In this document: piece after piece, positions 34,847 through 47,834 of the stretch
Position numbering within the stretch: position 1 is the stretch's first letter
How the letters are laid out: each line of letters opens with the position of its first letter
Assembly (NCBI GenBank): GCA_030522415.1
Contig: CM060125.1
Coordinates: 30,130,667 to 30,194,666 of the forward strand
Origin: Channallabes apus
Lineage: Eukaryota > Chordata > Actinopteri > Siluriformes > Clariidae
DNA length: 64,000 nucleotides
Direction of reading: 5' to 3'
Notes under the pieces: generated by a model
Database searches by the model: none
Told to the model about the DNA's origin: nothing
Seen by the model: the letters and a program-made list of their open reading frames with translations, nothing else
Made by a program: the position numbers and the translations under genes

Positions 34847-35800
34847 GGCCGAGTGCTCCCTACACTCCCTGTCTGTATTTTTTCAGATTCTCTTTCTCTC
34901 TGTGAAGACGAACTGAGACAGAGAACCCGACCTCTGTTATACGCCGAAGTGTTCCGGTACCTTCTGCCGTCTCCCGTCACTCAGGCTTGTGGAGGCTCGG
35001 TGGAACTTGCACAGCTTTTTAAGAACATTTCTGTTTCTTCTATTTGGATGCAAATCAGCCTCTGTGCGGAAAGTTCTAACGCCCCGTTTGGGTGCGATGG
35101 ATGAAAAGTGGTGTGAATTACCTGTTATGTGACTGATTAGATAACACTGCAGTAGAACAGACCTTTGACCTCTTAAACCTGATTCACTAATAGAAATACT
35201 TTGTATTTGCCTTCCCGGGCAGAACTGGATACAGTATTAAAGTGTCTGTGGAAGGCTGTGTATTTGTTCAGATTGCTCATGTGTGTGTTTATTGTTCTGG
35301 AAGCATCAGTACTATTGGAACTATACTAGAACTGTTTCAGCCCACTGTAACCTACTGACGTTTTTGGTTTACACACTCACTATGACGCACGCATACAGAC
35401 TCAAATCCTGAGGCTGATGTAAAGTCGGCATGTACAAACAGGCTTTTATATGAACACAATGTTCTGGCTCATTCACTGGTTGGTGACAACATGAGAAGTT
35501 GCCGATGGCAACAGACCTGCCACGCTGTCCAGTTTGCAGATGGATGACTTTCCATAACCTTATTTTTTGCATTGGGATGATAAATGCTATTCTTCAGAAC
35601 ATCAATCAGTAATTGTAACGAACCTGATGCTTTAACAAGAACAGCAAGTTGTAGAACGTATGCGTGGTATTTGTTTTTGTTTAGGCTGAAGTCCAGGGTT
35701 TATGCATGGATTTGTATGAGCTTTTTTGGGGGGGAAGAATCACGAGCCAGCTTGTCCATGCATATACACTGCATGTTTATAATAAAAAAATAAAAATAAA
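34847..35800 (+). other. vti1b: vti1b 3' UTR (probable)
   Basis: Follows the TGA at 34844-34846. Clustered AATAAA signals at about 35779-35797 end an otherwise unbroken unique stretch, suggesting a ~950-nt 3' UTR. ORFs here are accidental. Confidence 0.6.
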
Positions 35801-36044
35801 AAAAAAACGGTGCTTTTCATTCATCATATTTTTTTCCTCCTCTAAATGGAGCCCTAATACGTGCTGTGGGGTAGTTCATGTGGGGCAATAACACACACTT
35901 CGGAGGAACTGTGATACTGTTTAACTTGTTAAACAAATAGTAAAAGTACGGGATCTTTAACGGTCACCGCTTTGATGTAAAACTGAAACCATGTCCTAAT
36001 TAAAGTCTAATTACACATGAAAATGACCTCCAACACACCTGCAT

Positions 36045-36551
36045 ATGACAAACTAGGAAATTTTATTCATTCTGTTATGAGGAAAGAAAAAAACACTCAA
36101 GTAAAAACAAACATTAAAACTATTCTAAGCTGAGACAGTAACACACCTTGGGTCATGTGGAAGAACGGAGGAAAAATTCATAATGACCCTTTTTTTAAAA
36201 ATTAATTTAAGATTCACAACTCCACCAACAGGCAGATCATTAAAAATGCATAATTTTGCATAAAATCAGAAAACAGTCAATTTCAACAAAGTAGTAGTAC
36301 ATAGTGGTGACATGCCTTCAGTCCTAGTTGGCATCAGTCATGTTCCTATATGCGATACGTATATGTGCGTTTTCATCTCTCCCGCTTTCTTCTCTTCTCT
36401 CATCAGTTTGAATCGTTCAGACTCTCAGTTTCTCTCATGTGCAGTGTTTTTTTTTCTTCTTTTCTCTACATGTCTGTGTTTAAACATTGGAATGCCAAGC
36501 AGGTTTGCATTTCAGTCTCATGTCCGAGTCCAGGTCCGAGTAAGCGCGGCT
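36045..36551 (-). other. arg2: arg2 3' UTR (probable)
   Basis: Minus-strand sequence after the arg2 stop. On the minus strand AATAAA is at 36067-36062, so the transcript likely ends near 36045. That leaves only about 250 bases to the end of the convergent vti1b transcript. Confidence 0.5.
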
Positions 36552-39500
36552 CTACAGGCCGAGCTGTTCAGTGTCCTGCAGCTCACGCGTCTGACCCAGA
36601 GACGAAGCGATGACGTCCACGGCGAGAGCGGCGGTCGCTTCCACCGCCTCAGAGCTCGCACCCAGCGCCGGATTCACCTCCACTAGGTCCATCGCAGACA
36701 ACAAACCTACAGAGGGCGAGAAAATGCATGTATATACATATCATGTAGAATTTTAATATTTAAAATAAATATACATTGCATGTACAATGTGTGTGTATTA
36801 TATATTAAAATAAACCTCAATTACGTTACAGTTAAAATATGAAAAACTGAAATATTAAGGAAATATTAATTTAAGCAATTGTTGTAGATTTGATTTAATA
36901 TTCACTACATATATGTATAATTTGCTATTTTGAGTAGCATGTTATGTTTAAACATATTTCAGAGTTACTATTGTTGTAAATTGTCTTACATATGTGTAAC
37001 TACGTTAAAATATTTTAACTATATTTATTCACCGATTATCAGTTCAGCTTTTATGTGTTTATATAGGACAGTTAGTGTGTATATGGTGTGTGTGTGTTGT
37101 TACCTGTGTTATGGATCTCCTCTGTGATGTAAATCCCCTCCCTGTACGTCAGTCCTCCGTTCACCGGAGTCCCTGTAGCCGGAGCGAGACTGGGGTCAAA
37201 GGCGTCGATGTCGAAGCTCAGGTGGATGGGCCGCGCCTTACTGTCAGAGATCAGTAAAGGTAACTTAGCTTCACAAATTAAACATGCAAAAAAAAAAATT
37301 ATAGGAAATACGTTGTGTGTGTAAATATGTGCACCTTCCCAGCAGATGATCGAGCGTCACCTCCATGACCCTTTGCATCCCCATCCTGTCGATATCCCGC
37401 ATGCTGAAGCACTGGATGCCCAGGTTCTTCAGAATAACACTGAAGGAAAAGGTAAAAAAAAAAAAAAAAGTCAAGGAATGTTATAAATAATATAATTAAT
37501 TTATTATTAAGAACAATAAAAAAAAAACGCTGTAGTTTTTGGGTTAGATCTGCCTTATGATCTGTTATTAAAGACTTTTAATAAAGCTATTTAATAACTG
37601 TACTGCGTGAGAAGGCAGACATTTGCATAATGCCTCTGATTATACTGCGCTGGAAACCAGTCTGTACAGGTAGGATGGGATTATGTGTGCTTGTTGTTTC
37701 TAAGAAAAGAAAGGATGCTAGCTCAACAGGTTGTTGATGTCTCTCACATCACATCTTAATAATGCACAGTGCCTTACCGCGTCACCGTTCTGGGTTCTGA
37801 GCAGGAATTCCCGTACTTAAAAAAAGTAATGTACATTTTTTTTGGTAATACACAACATTACAGAGTACATTCTACTTACTGCTCGCCCGGGTCCACGTCT
37901 CTCAGGCCGATGTAAACCAGATCTTTAGCTGAGAGAAACGGTTTCACCCAGGAGAAACCAGGAACCGCTGGCATCTACGTGCAAAAACAAGATTAGATGC
38001 CACTTTTTAGTTGATTTGTTTTAATTCAGACAGGAGGGCTCGTTTGGAAGTGTACGGTGCTTTAACGAAGTTGATTGGCAGGTGATATCTGAGCCGCGGG
38101 AAATATGCAAAGCTCGTTGAAGATCTGGGATCAAAGCCACAGTGTGTTTATTTCATGTTCTGCGCTATGAGGAAGTTTATCAGGTGCCTCACCTTGTCCT
38201 GCAGCTCTCTGAGCATGAACGCGACGGGCTGGCCGTGGAGATTCCCAGATGGTGAAGTCATGGGGGTGTTGATGTCCGCGTGGGCATCGACCCAAATCAG
38301 ACAAAGATCTGGATGCTGCTGGGCGTGTCCCGCAACCGAGCCAATGGCCAAGCTGCAAAGCGTGATAAAAGTAGATTAGCGCTGGTCAAGATTGGGAAGG
38401 CAGCAAACACTTGATGCTTTCAGGTAAAACATCATGGGAACATTTTCCCTTAATCAAGTCCCTCAATCGTTTAGCAGGAACATCTTCAAGTTGTTGGCTT
38501 AGTAAAGTTGCTCCATTGGATTGAGCTCTGACCAACTCTGACCTTCTGACCAAGAGCAAAAAAATCTTAGCTACCACTGTCCCAGTCTGCTTCCTGTCTA
38601 CTCTTCCTCCTCCTACTACTAACGTCTCACCAGGAGCTGTCTGTATGTTTGTACTGTAACTTCATCCTGGTGAAGTTTCGAAACTTCCTCTGACGTGCAC
38701 GAACAGGTGACTCAGGACATCTGTGTGACTCTAGTGTACGAGAGTGCACACTGAAGCCTACTGGGACTGGTTTATTATTGGTGCAGCAGGTGGACCAATG
38801 TAAGGAGTTACACAGAGGTACACACCCCTAACATGCAGCTTTTGAGACGCTCCTATAGGCCTGCTGAACGCAACAAGATTTTTCCTTTATTGCTTCATGC
38901 TAAAACCAGCCGAAGTGTCACAAGGCACTTGTTAATGCAAACCCTCATCATCGAGAACTTTCAAACTGCACATGATCGTGGTGTAACCTATCCTGGGTTC
39001 AAATTGGATTTGTTATTGTTATTATTCATGGTGACGTGAACGGTACCTGTGATCTCCTCCTAGCATGACAGCCGTATGCCCCGCACCCACGGCTCCGCTG
39101 ATGGCCTCTGATAAAATCTCATTGGCTCGTCCAACGGTGCGTGGGAAGGGAACGTTCATGAATCGGTCGTCCTCCTCCGGGTGCTCGAAACTCAGGTCTC
39201 CGAAATCATGCACGGCATTTTCTGGAGATAAAAGAAAATGTTAAAAACGACTTGATTAAAAAAAATAGACCTTGGAAATTTGACCCTTGGAACATTCAGT
39301 GCAGTGATTTATATAATATAGTTTTTGTAGTGAGTGTCTATTTTGAGCAGCAGCTTATCACTTACTTTGTGTCCTTCAGCTATTTTAAAAATAAACACCT
39401 TGCCCTGTACACCACTTCTGACCAAGCACATGTTCCTTGCCAGCCTCTCCTCACTGGCATCCAGGGAACTGTTATACGAGCTTGTTTTTTGAGGGACTGT

Positions 39501-42445
39501 CTGCCTTTGCAATTTCCACCCTCAGGTTTCCCTAGGAATTCTCTGGATGCAGGGCTTCTACCGGACAAGTGCAATGGAAGAGGATAAACAAGTAAAGTGA
39601 TGGGTCAGGACTCGGGGGTGTGTGTTGGTGTCTAGTGGTGTGGGCGGAGCACATTGGGAGCGATATTTCATATTTTGGGAGCGGAGTTACATGTGTTCAA
39701 GTGCTCGCTTCATATTACTCTTCCAATTCAAACTCCCCCCCCCCCCCCACCACCACCACCACCACCACCATGGTTCTTTTACATCCAGACAGGAATAGAC
39801 TCGAATGCCAGAGCCCTGGTTTAAAGATCAAAATGAGCGATGAGTGCACTCTAGTCTTGCATTTTGATTTAAAGTGTTTTTACAGTAGTTTGGAAATCAC
39901 CGTCAGGTTAAATGACAAATCAGCTTAACTCTAACTTCTGGTAAGATTGATAATGTCATTCTGAACTGCTCCAACAAAACACCACCACTGGCTTTTGTAA
40001 GCAATTGTGTAAGAACGATGTCGCACTCAAAAACTATTACAACAATTCCTCTTGCGGCTTTGGGCATCTCCAGCATTGGTTCATTTCATTTCAATTATTT
40101 TGTTAATTTTTAAAAACCTGTGAGAAATATTTGACGTCCCAAACACAATTTCAAACACAATGTTTAGATTTGAATTGCAAAATTTTTGCAGGTGAACACA
40201 TTTTGAAATAAAGAAAAATGATCTAATATTTCTCATTATGAGATTATTGAACATTATAACAAACAAAAACTTATCATCAATTTGATCATCCAAATTTGAT
40301 GAATTTTATGTTCAAAATACCAGTAATATATTTTGTACCAAAAGTAATTTTGCGTTTACACATTTTTGCATGTGCACATTTGCATTCTTTGAGATTTTGG
40401 ATGCTTTGTATTATTATTTTTTTTATTCATTTTGTGCAAAGTCTCAATGTTATGTAATCACAAAACTCAGCACACAGTCACCCTGTTGCCTTCAAACGAG
40501 GTCTACAGCGGATCACTCTGCCATGCTATGGAAAAAGCAGCTCACGCCTAAGATAGCCTGTGCTATTGGATTACAGGCACGACACAATGTTTATCCATTT
40601 CCCAGCTGACTAGACGTTTGCTGAGACAGACTATGGTGACTTGCACATTCCAAAGGTGAACTTAGGAACTGCCAAAGTGAGTCAAAAATGAAGGAGTGTT
40701 TTACCACAAGCGGTTTGTATTTGAAACCATCATTTAAGATCTGATGTAAATTGGACTCCAACGTGTAGTTTTCTTGATTTAAATTTAGACACGATGGTAA
40801 TTACTTGGCTAAATTTAAGACTAATTCAAGGGCCGAGATGCAAATAGCATTTTTTAATTTTCTTTGGAATGACTAATTTATACTTGGTCCAAGCCAGGTC
40901 TGTTTATGAAAAACATTAAAAGGGGTGCGTCATTCATGGAAAACCTCGCGTCTTTACTGGTTTTGTACACACAACGTGGCTTACAGATTACACTGAATGA
41001 GAAGTATGAATCACTGTATCCAGGAGCATCCTAACGATGTTACAGTGCTTTAATGGTGTGTTCTCCAGAAGCCCTGAGCAATAATACTCACGTTGCAAAA
41101 GTCATGTAGAGTATGACAGGAATGAGGTAAACAGGGTATAAAAGAGGAGGGGGGGGGTGTCTGTGTTTAGGTCTTCGGATTCAGGTGCTGGTTTTGTGTT
41201 ACTTGAACTAATGCTATCTGAACTAATGTTGTCCCTGATTTTCCAGTTGCGTCCAGACAGGAATAGACTAGAAAATCAGTGATGTGTTAAAGATATTAAA
41301 ATTAAAGTGTTGCTGCTATAAACAGCCATGTCATACATATGGAGTCCGGCTCAGTGTAGGAGCGATGTTCAGGGTTGTTTAAGGTTTCTATCGAGGAGAT
41401 TTAAAGACAATCTTCTCCAATCTTCTTTTCCATTTTAAATATCAGATGTGTCCTTCCCTGATCCAAAGACTTTTACATTGCCTCTCTCTCTAGTTCTTGG
41501 AGCGGTGACATCATGTCTAGCCTCTCCTGCACGAGAGAAGCGCATGCGCAAAAAAAAAACTAAATAAATAAAACACTTACAAATGTACTGTAAGTGTGGA
41601 AGTTACACCTATCTACGTGAACACCCATTGCGTCACAACCATTACACACCCCTTCCTGAACAGTCCAGCTGAAAGCAGAGCACAGCGGGTAAAACGGATT
41701 GATCTGGCAACCGCGCCATGACGCATACAGCACACATGCACACACACACAAAGTGGAATATGGACGTCTTCTAAAAACTTTTAATAACTTAGGAATCACT
41801 GATGTAAAAACGCTTTTCATTGCTATAATTAATATAATAATTACATAATTACAATTTTACTAGTATTCTATGTCAGATCTCCGCATTTACCGGTTGACAC
41901 ACTGATCTTTGCACCTGGACACAAAGTTTGTTTTTTTTAAATCCTAAAAAGTGAAGAATAGACCCCCCCCCACCCCCACCCCGGCCGCAGGAATGAAAGA
42001 AACCGGCAGTGAAGCATCCCGTGTGCGCGTGACGCACGTGCCCCCTACCACAACAACAGGTTTTACACGCAATGTGAACTCTTCTTGTTTTGTTTTTAAA
42101 AAAGAAAAGAAAAGAACGAAAAGCAGCATTAAACCCTTCCACTGTTCCACTCACCCAGGCTCCTCAGTCTCTCCACCAGCCCCGCGTCTCTGATGACTTT
42201 GGGTCCGACCTCGACTCCTCTCCGTTTCTACAGGACACACACATTCCACAAACTCATCAGCACAGCTCCGGCACATCACGCGCGGCTTCACGTGGCTCCC
42301 CACGCCTTGTACACGCGTCCTGCCTTACCTGGCCTTTAGAGAACGGAGCTCCGACAATCGCGACCGAGAGATGCGCGCGGCTCTGCGTACAGCGCGCGCT
42401 CAGCGCCGACCGGAACAGGCGCGAGAGCGGCCCTCTCACCGCCAT
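36552..42445 (-). CDS. arg2: arg2 (arginase type II, mitochondrial), complete, 8 exons, 338 aa
   Basis: Hydrolyses L-arginine to ornithine and urea with a binuclear Mn site. Exons (minus, in order): 42329-42445, 42155-42227, 39047-39221, 38193-38352, 37880-37974, 37335-37439, 37104-37240, 36552-36706; all GT-AG, phases consistent, 1017 nt. The N-terminus (about 30 residues: [18 protein letters not shown]...) is Arg/Ser-rich with no acidic residue, a mitochondrial targeting peptide, which favours type II over cytosolic type I. Metal and substrate motifs are complete: GGDHS (118-122), DAHADINTP (144-152), [17 protein letters not shown] (250-258), [14 protein letters not shown], and MDLVEVNP near the end. 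It ends [10 protein letters not shown], shorter than human ARG2 (about 354 aa). Intron 2 is the longest (2.9 kb). Tail-to-tail with vti1b. Confidence 0.97.
39222..42154. other. arg2 intron 2, mostly unrecognised
   Basis: 2.9 kb without a supportable gene. Notable local composition: a run of 14 C followed by (ACC)n at about 39737-39770, and G or C runs near 41149 and 41966. The phrase CAGACAGGAATAGACT occurs at both 39787 and 41255, hinting at an old duplicated piece. No clear transposon ends were found. Confidence 0.5.
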
Positions 42446-42860
42446 GGCAGGGAAAAGGAAAAATAAATAACAACAAATGAACTAGAAAATAAATACGATT
42501 CCCAAACACAGACTCTAATTTCTAATCCCGTGTCTCGAGCTGATGCTGAATCTGAACACAAGTAACGCCTCCTCCGGTCTCTTCTAGAACTAGGCTTAAT
42601 TCATATTAATGACGCGCGTGCTTTGTTGTGCAAATTTGGCGATCTATACACACAAAGCAAAAAAAACAAAACAAATCTGGTAAATAAATAAATAAGAATC
42701 CAATATTAAAGTCGTTCCTTGATCACCGAAACCAGAGTTACATATGTCCTCGTGTTACCCGCCGCTTTTTATAGTTTCCCGATGAGCCAACAAGACGCGC
42801 CTTTGTTCCGACCAATCAGGAGCCGCGACCGCGTGGGTTTGTTTCAGGGTAGGCGTGGTT
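42446..42860 (-). promoter_or_regulatory. arg2: arg2 promoter region
   Basis: Upstream of the arg2 start on the minus strand. A TATAAAA box reads on the minus strand at 42774-42768 (plus strand CTTTTTATAG), about 325 bases upstream of the ATG. An inverted CCAAT sits just upstream (plus ACCAATCAGG near 42810). This suggests a TATA-driven start near 42740, hence a ~300-nt 5' leader, unless a closer start is used. Confidence 0.45.
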
Positions 42861-44660
42861 TGGAACCAGCGTGATGTCGCGGAGCACGAGATCCGCATAG
42901 CGCGTCGGAAATTTCCGCTCAAGCGCAGCGCCAGGGTTTATGTCGGGACACTCAGGCTGGGCGCCTTCTAGGGGTTGCCAGATTTCGGGATTTTTGGGGG
43001 TCGCGGCTCCTGATTCGTGAGGAGTATCTGCGTGAATTAGTGCAAGTGAAAACAACATGATATGAAGAAGGAAGAAGAATCTATCTATCTGTCTGTCTGT
43101 GCAGTTTCTGAGACTTCAATGTCCTTGTATATGAGGACACCAGATAATGACATCACTGTCGCCAGATTTTTTGGCTTGTGTAGTGAAGAAAATTATCTAC
43201 GTGTCTCAAGACAGCTATACCCTACATCCTTACTACATTAGTGCCTTTATACTCTATTTGACCTTTAGAAATGTACATTAAATGTACTGTAATGCATTTT
43301 CAGAGTACACTTTTTAAATTACACCCCATGGATGGTCATGCTAAATATAACCTACCATCCCAGAGACAAGAAAATGAAGAATAGAAATGAATTCTCAGAG
43401 CTTTGGGGTCATCAATTCATAATGTTATTTTCTCACTTGTCTAAAGTACTGTGTATGTATTTTGTATGTATGATCCACTATCCTAATACACTATAAAAAA
43501 ATAATCTATGAATAATAATAACAATGCTTATAATTTCACTTGCGAATATAGTCTTGTCTTGTGTGTGTGTATGTGTTTGCCTTTAACATAAAACAAAATT
43601 AGTGCTCTGATGTACCTGTTAAGGCAAATCAAAAGTACATCAAGTGTTGTAAAAATGATTTTAATTAAAGTTACTCCATGTTCCCCACTGATGACCAGTG
43701 AGAAACAGTACAGTTTTACACCATGATGTATGAGAAAGTTTGAGGTCATCGTTTGTTCTTGTGTAATTGTATTAATTAGGACATAATTTCCACTCGTAAT
43801 TTTGTGTGCAAACTGTCCAGTAAAACTATCTGAAAGGTCGATGTGTCACTTTCCGTCCGCATGTAGGAAAACAAATTTGTGCTTTTTATTAAAATTTTAT
43901 TTTGTCACAAAACACAAAAATGTCATTGAGAGGTCATGAACCCCAAGTGTACAGGTTGCGAAAGTTGTGTGACAAATGTTAGTGAATGATTTGGGTTCAA
44001 TTCCCGCACAAGGGTGTAGAACCTCAGTATCTGATGCAACGGTGCTCTCTGCATGCATCATCTGTGTAACCAGGCTTCGGTTGCCAGATAATTTCTCATT
44101 CACCTTTTTTTCAACTGTCTTGAGAGTTGTACAGTAAATAACACACTGGGGTAATCTTTATCAAAGGTTGCTTTTAAAAAAATAATAATTCATATCCTTA
44201 GACTTCAAGGTCCACTTAATGCCACCTCACTATCTCTGGTCACCGTTATCTTCTTCATTAATTAATTATTTATAAATATATTATTCGTTAAAAGGCACAG
44301 GAAGTGATCTGGCACCCTCTTGTGTCAAAATGCGTTTCTTACGTATTCATATTTCTCTTCACTTATGATGTTGCTCATAATATAAAACAATATATCTATT
44401 TTTTTAACATCTCCGTCCTAATGACTGTCTGTTTGCTTTCCAGGAAGAAATCCAGGCAGAGTTCATCAGAGGTCAGCTGAGAAGCTGCTGCTGTGAGTAA
44501 ATGAAAATCACATGCAAAAGTTTGGTTGCAAAATTATTTGCCTTTATATTGCCGACTGCAATCTGACAGGCACGTTTATATCCCTGCTTAATTGGTCAAA
44601 TTAACTTACAAATGAATTACAAATATGTACAAATAAATAAACTATTAGAAACAAGGGCAC
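42861..44660. other. Gene-free interval
   Basis: 1.8 kb of AT-rich DNA. ORFs on both strands have no recognisable similarity. Short GTCT/ATCT repeats at 43079-43100. Nothing else supported. Confidence 0.5.
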
Positions 44661-44666
44661 CTAATT

Positions 44667-46770
44667 CTCAGTTCAATGCAGTTTTATTTGTATAGCGCTT
44701 TTAACAATTGTCATTGTCGTATAGCAGCTATAAACAACAAAAGAAAATTGTGTATGAATCAAAATGATTCAGGACTCTATAGTTCAGGACCTGGAAATTC
44801 CGGTCCTGAACTATAGAGCGACTACAGTCACGAGTCCCCTGAGAACAGCTGTCTGCATCAGCCATGGCCAGGCCTGTCTTCATGGTAAAGTGGAACCGTC
44901 CCCAGTCATCACAAGCATCCCAAGCAGATCACACGGGGCATCCATGTGAAGTAGGACACCAGAACGAGTCAGACAGGTCCAGAGGGCAGAGGGGGTCTGG
45001 ATCAATGGCAGCTCAGGAGCTACATATGTAGCTCAACAGAGAGAGACAGGGAGAGAGAGAGAGAGAGAGAAGAGAAGGAGAGATAAGAGTTTGGTATGGT
45101 TACAGTCACGTAATAAGGTGAATGTATAAATGTATAAGGAGAATGTATATTAATGAGGTTAAAACATATAAGGTGAATGTATATACATTCTGAGGGATCA
45201 GTGAGAGTGGGGAAGACAGCATCTAAACATGCCAGTTCACCGTAATACTCTGCGTCCACGAGGCCCCCAGATCTGATTTTTCTGCATCTTTTAGTGACAA
45301 TATATTGCTTATCTTGACAATATTTATGAGAAGAAAGAATGCTATTCATATTGTATACATGAGCTTCTTAAGACTGGAATTTATATTCACACCAAGTTCT
45401 TTTACTATTGTACATGATGGATCTGAAGGGTCATCTAAAGTTACAGTGTGATCAAAAAGCTTGCTTCTAGCTGCATGTGGTCCTATGACTAGAACTTCTT
45501 TCTTATCAGGACTAAGCAGAAGGGAGCTAATTAACATCCAGTCCCTTATGTACTTCACACATTGCTCAACTTTATTACGCTTGTTCTTCTCATCTATTTT
45601 TGCTGAGAGATATAACTGTGGCATCAGCATAACTAATACCATGCTTATGAACGATGGAAGCATGTAAAGAGAAAAAAAGCAGTGGGCCTAAAATCGAATC
45701 CTGTGGAACACCGAACGTCACTTGAGGACATGCAGAATAGTCATTATTTAAATCTGCAAACTGATAATGATCAGTCAAATAGGATTTAAGCCAGGTGAGG
45801 GCCGTTCTCTTTAATTTATACTACATTTTCCAATCTGTGAAGGAGAATACTATGATAAATGGTGTCAAAAGCTGCACTGAGGTCGAGTAACACAAGCATA
45901 GTGATCCCTGATCAGAGGCCAATAGGAGGTCGTTTATTGCTTTAACAAGTGCTGTCTCTGTGATGTGATGAGGCCTAAATCCTGACTGATACAGTTTGTG
46001 TATGCTAGTCCAATGTAGATATGAACAAAACTATCTTGTCCAGAATCTTAGAGATAAAGGTGTGAGGTTTGATATTGGCTTGTAGTTGGACAGGTGGCAG
46101 TGATGGAGGTCAGGTTTCTTAATAAGTGGCTTAAAAAATGCTAATTGAAAAGATTTTGGAACAAACCCACTGCTGGGTGAGGAGTTAATTATTCTCAGCA
46201 GGGGTTCTGTTATTGCTGGTACTGTCTGCTTCAGAATGTATCGGTATAGGACACATGGTGATGATTTTGCAGAAGAGATGAGTGAAATCAGTTCATTCTC
46301 TTCAAGGGGAGTAAAGTATTCTAGGTTCTGATCTGATATGGTTAGTTTAACATCTGCATTTGTAAAATTGTCTGGTTTCAAAGCCTGAATTTTTTGTCTA
46401 ATATTTACTATTTTGTTATTGAAAAAGTCCATCAAGTCAACACTACTGCATGTTGCTGATGTGGAGATTTCTGTAGTGGTCTTATTCCTGGTTAATATTG
46501 CTACGGTATTAAATAAAAATCCAGGATTATTTTTGTTATTTTCTATAACAGTGGAGAGATACATCGATCTAGCAATACTAAGAGCTTTTTTTTATATATA
46601 ATTCAGGATGCTCTCCTTTCAAGTTATTTAAAATACTAACAATTTAGTTTGACTCCATTTACATTCTGGTTTTCGAGCGGCCTGTTTTAAAGTGCGTGTG
46701 GTCATTATACCAGGGAGTGAGTTGCTTATCTCTAATCATTTTTATTAACTGAGCTTTTTCTTGTAACTTG
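44667..46770 (-). mobile_element. Degraded LINE (L2/Rex-like non-LTR retrotransposon), antisense
   Basis: On the minus strand, broken frames give in order an RT N-terminal region (LMDFFNNKIVNIRQKI ... LKPLIKKPDL-type block around 46030-46560), a remnant of [10 protein letters not shown] (about 45880), VTFGVPQDSILGPLLF (about 45710; family GVPQGSVLGPLLF), QLYLSAKIDE and WMLISSLLLSPDKKEVLVIGP. The 3' end lies at the low coordinate, with TTTTATTTGTATAGCGC in plus sense near 44683-44699. At least four frameshifts; inactive. Confidence 0.85.
44775..44818. repeat. Perfect 17-bp hairpin
   Basis: Left arm CTCTATAGTTCAGGACC (44775-44791) and right arm GGTCCTGAACTATAGAG (44802-44818) are exact reverse complements around a 10-base loop. 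It lies in the 3' region of the degraded LINE. Confidence 0.95.
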
Positions 46771-47834
46771 TACATTTAGAGTTTTTTTTTTTTTTTTTTT
46801 TAACCTGAGAAGGTGTCTGTGGAACCTTTACTTACAGTAAAACTTTAAAGCAACACTGGTTGACCTCAACGTCTAGTATGTTGATATTAAAATATACTTA
46901 AATATACTTAAATATACTAAAATATATTTAAAAGAGTCAAATCATTTAACAGGTATACGTGAACACAGATTTAGGGGCACTTAGGCGGACACTTATGTGT
47001 GTAGGTACTTAAAAAAGTCTACAACTGCGCATATCAACGCATTTATTAATATTCAAATATTTAAAGTTTAAAAGCTTCTCGGCACGTCTCCAACCTGTGG
47101 CAGAAAGATCTGAAAGGTCTGTTTGCAGAAAAACATCAAGAACAAGAGGAAAGTTGTTTTGTAATAACCGTATTTTACCACTAGATGGTGCCATAACACA
47201 GTCCTACTCCTAAAATGATGCGCAATTTAACTGATAAACAGGCATGTTTGGATTATTATTATTATTATGATTATTATCATCATTCTTATTATTATATAGC
47301 TTGTAAACGTTTTTAGTGTGCATGTATATTCAAAAGTAAACCTCTACAGAAAACCCAAGACACATATAAAGTGCTTCTATAGACTTTATAATTTGTTTTA
47401 TTTAATTATGAATAAAAAGGTACATATTATTATTATTATTATTATTATTATTACTGAAAAACTCATGTACAGACTATAAAGTGTATAAAGATGTTGCGTG
47501 TTCAGTGAGCAGTTATTTCAATTTACAAATGCAGGTTTAAAATTATATTAATTATTATTCTTAATAAGTTTCATAATAACGAAGGAGACGTAATGATGGT
47601 TCAGCTCGAGAGGGTGGGCTACAGAGGGGGACGGACCTCGTGCACACACACACACACACACGCGCACAGTCAGAGTCCAAGTGGCGCGCGCTCCGACTGG
47701 AGCGCACGGAGCGCATGCAGTGCCAAGTTGCGCGCTGAGAGAGCGAGAGCGAGAGAGCGCGAGCGCACACCGTCCGCGTCCTGAAGTCCCGGTTCCGCAT
47801 GTACAGTTGTTGAGGATGTGTTAAACACGGGGCC
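46771..47834 (+). promoter_or_regulatory. kcnf1: Upstream region and 5' UTR of kcnf1
   Basis: From 46771 to about 47580 the DNA is AT-rich with (ATT)n at 47428-47451. From 47600 it turns GC-rich with CA (47643-47664) and GA/GC-rich repeats (47736-47767), typical of a CpG-rich neuronal channel promoter. No TATA box is evident. Confidence 0.45.

Noticed and set aside
41951..42470. Plus-strand ORFs opposite arg2 exons 1-2
   Set aside because: They are antisense to supported arg2 exons and GC-rich promoter DNA.
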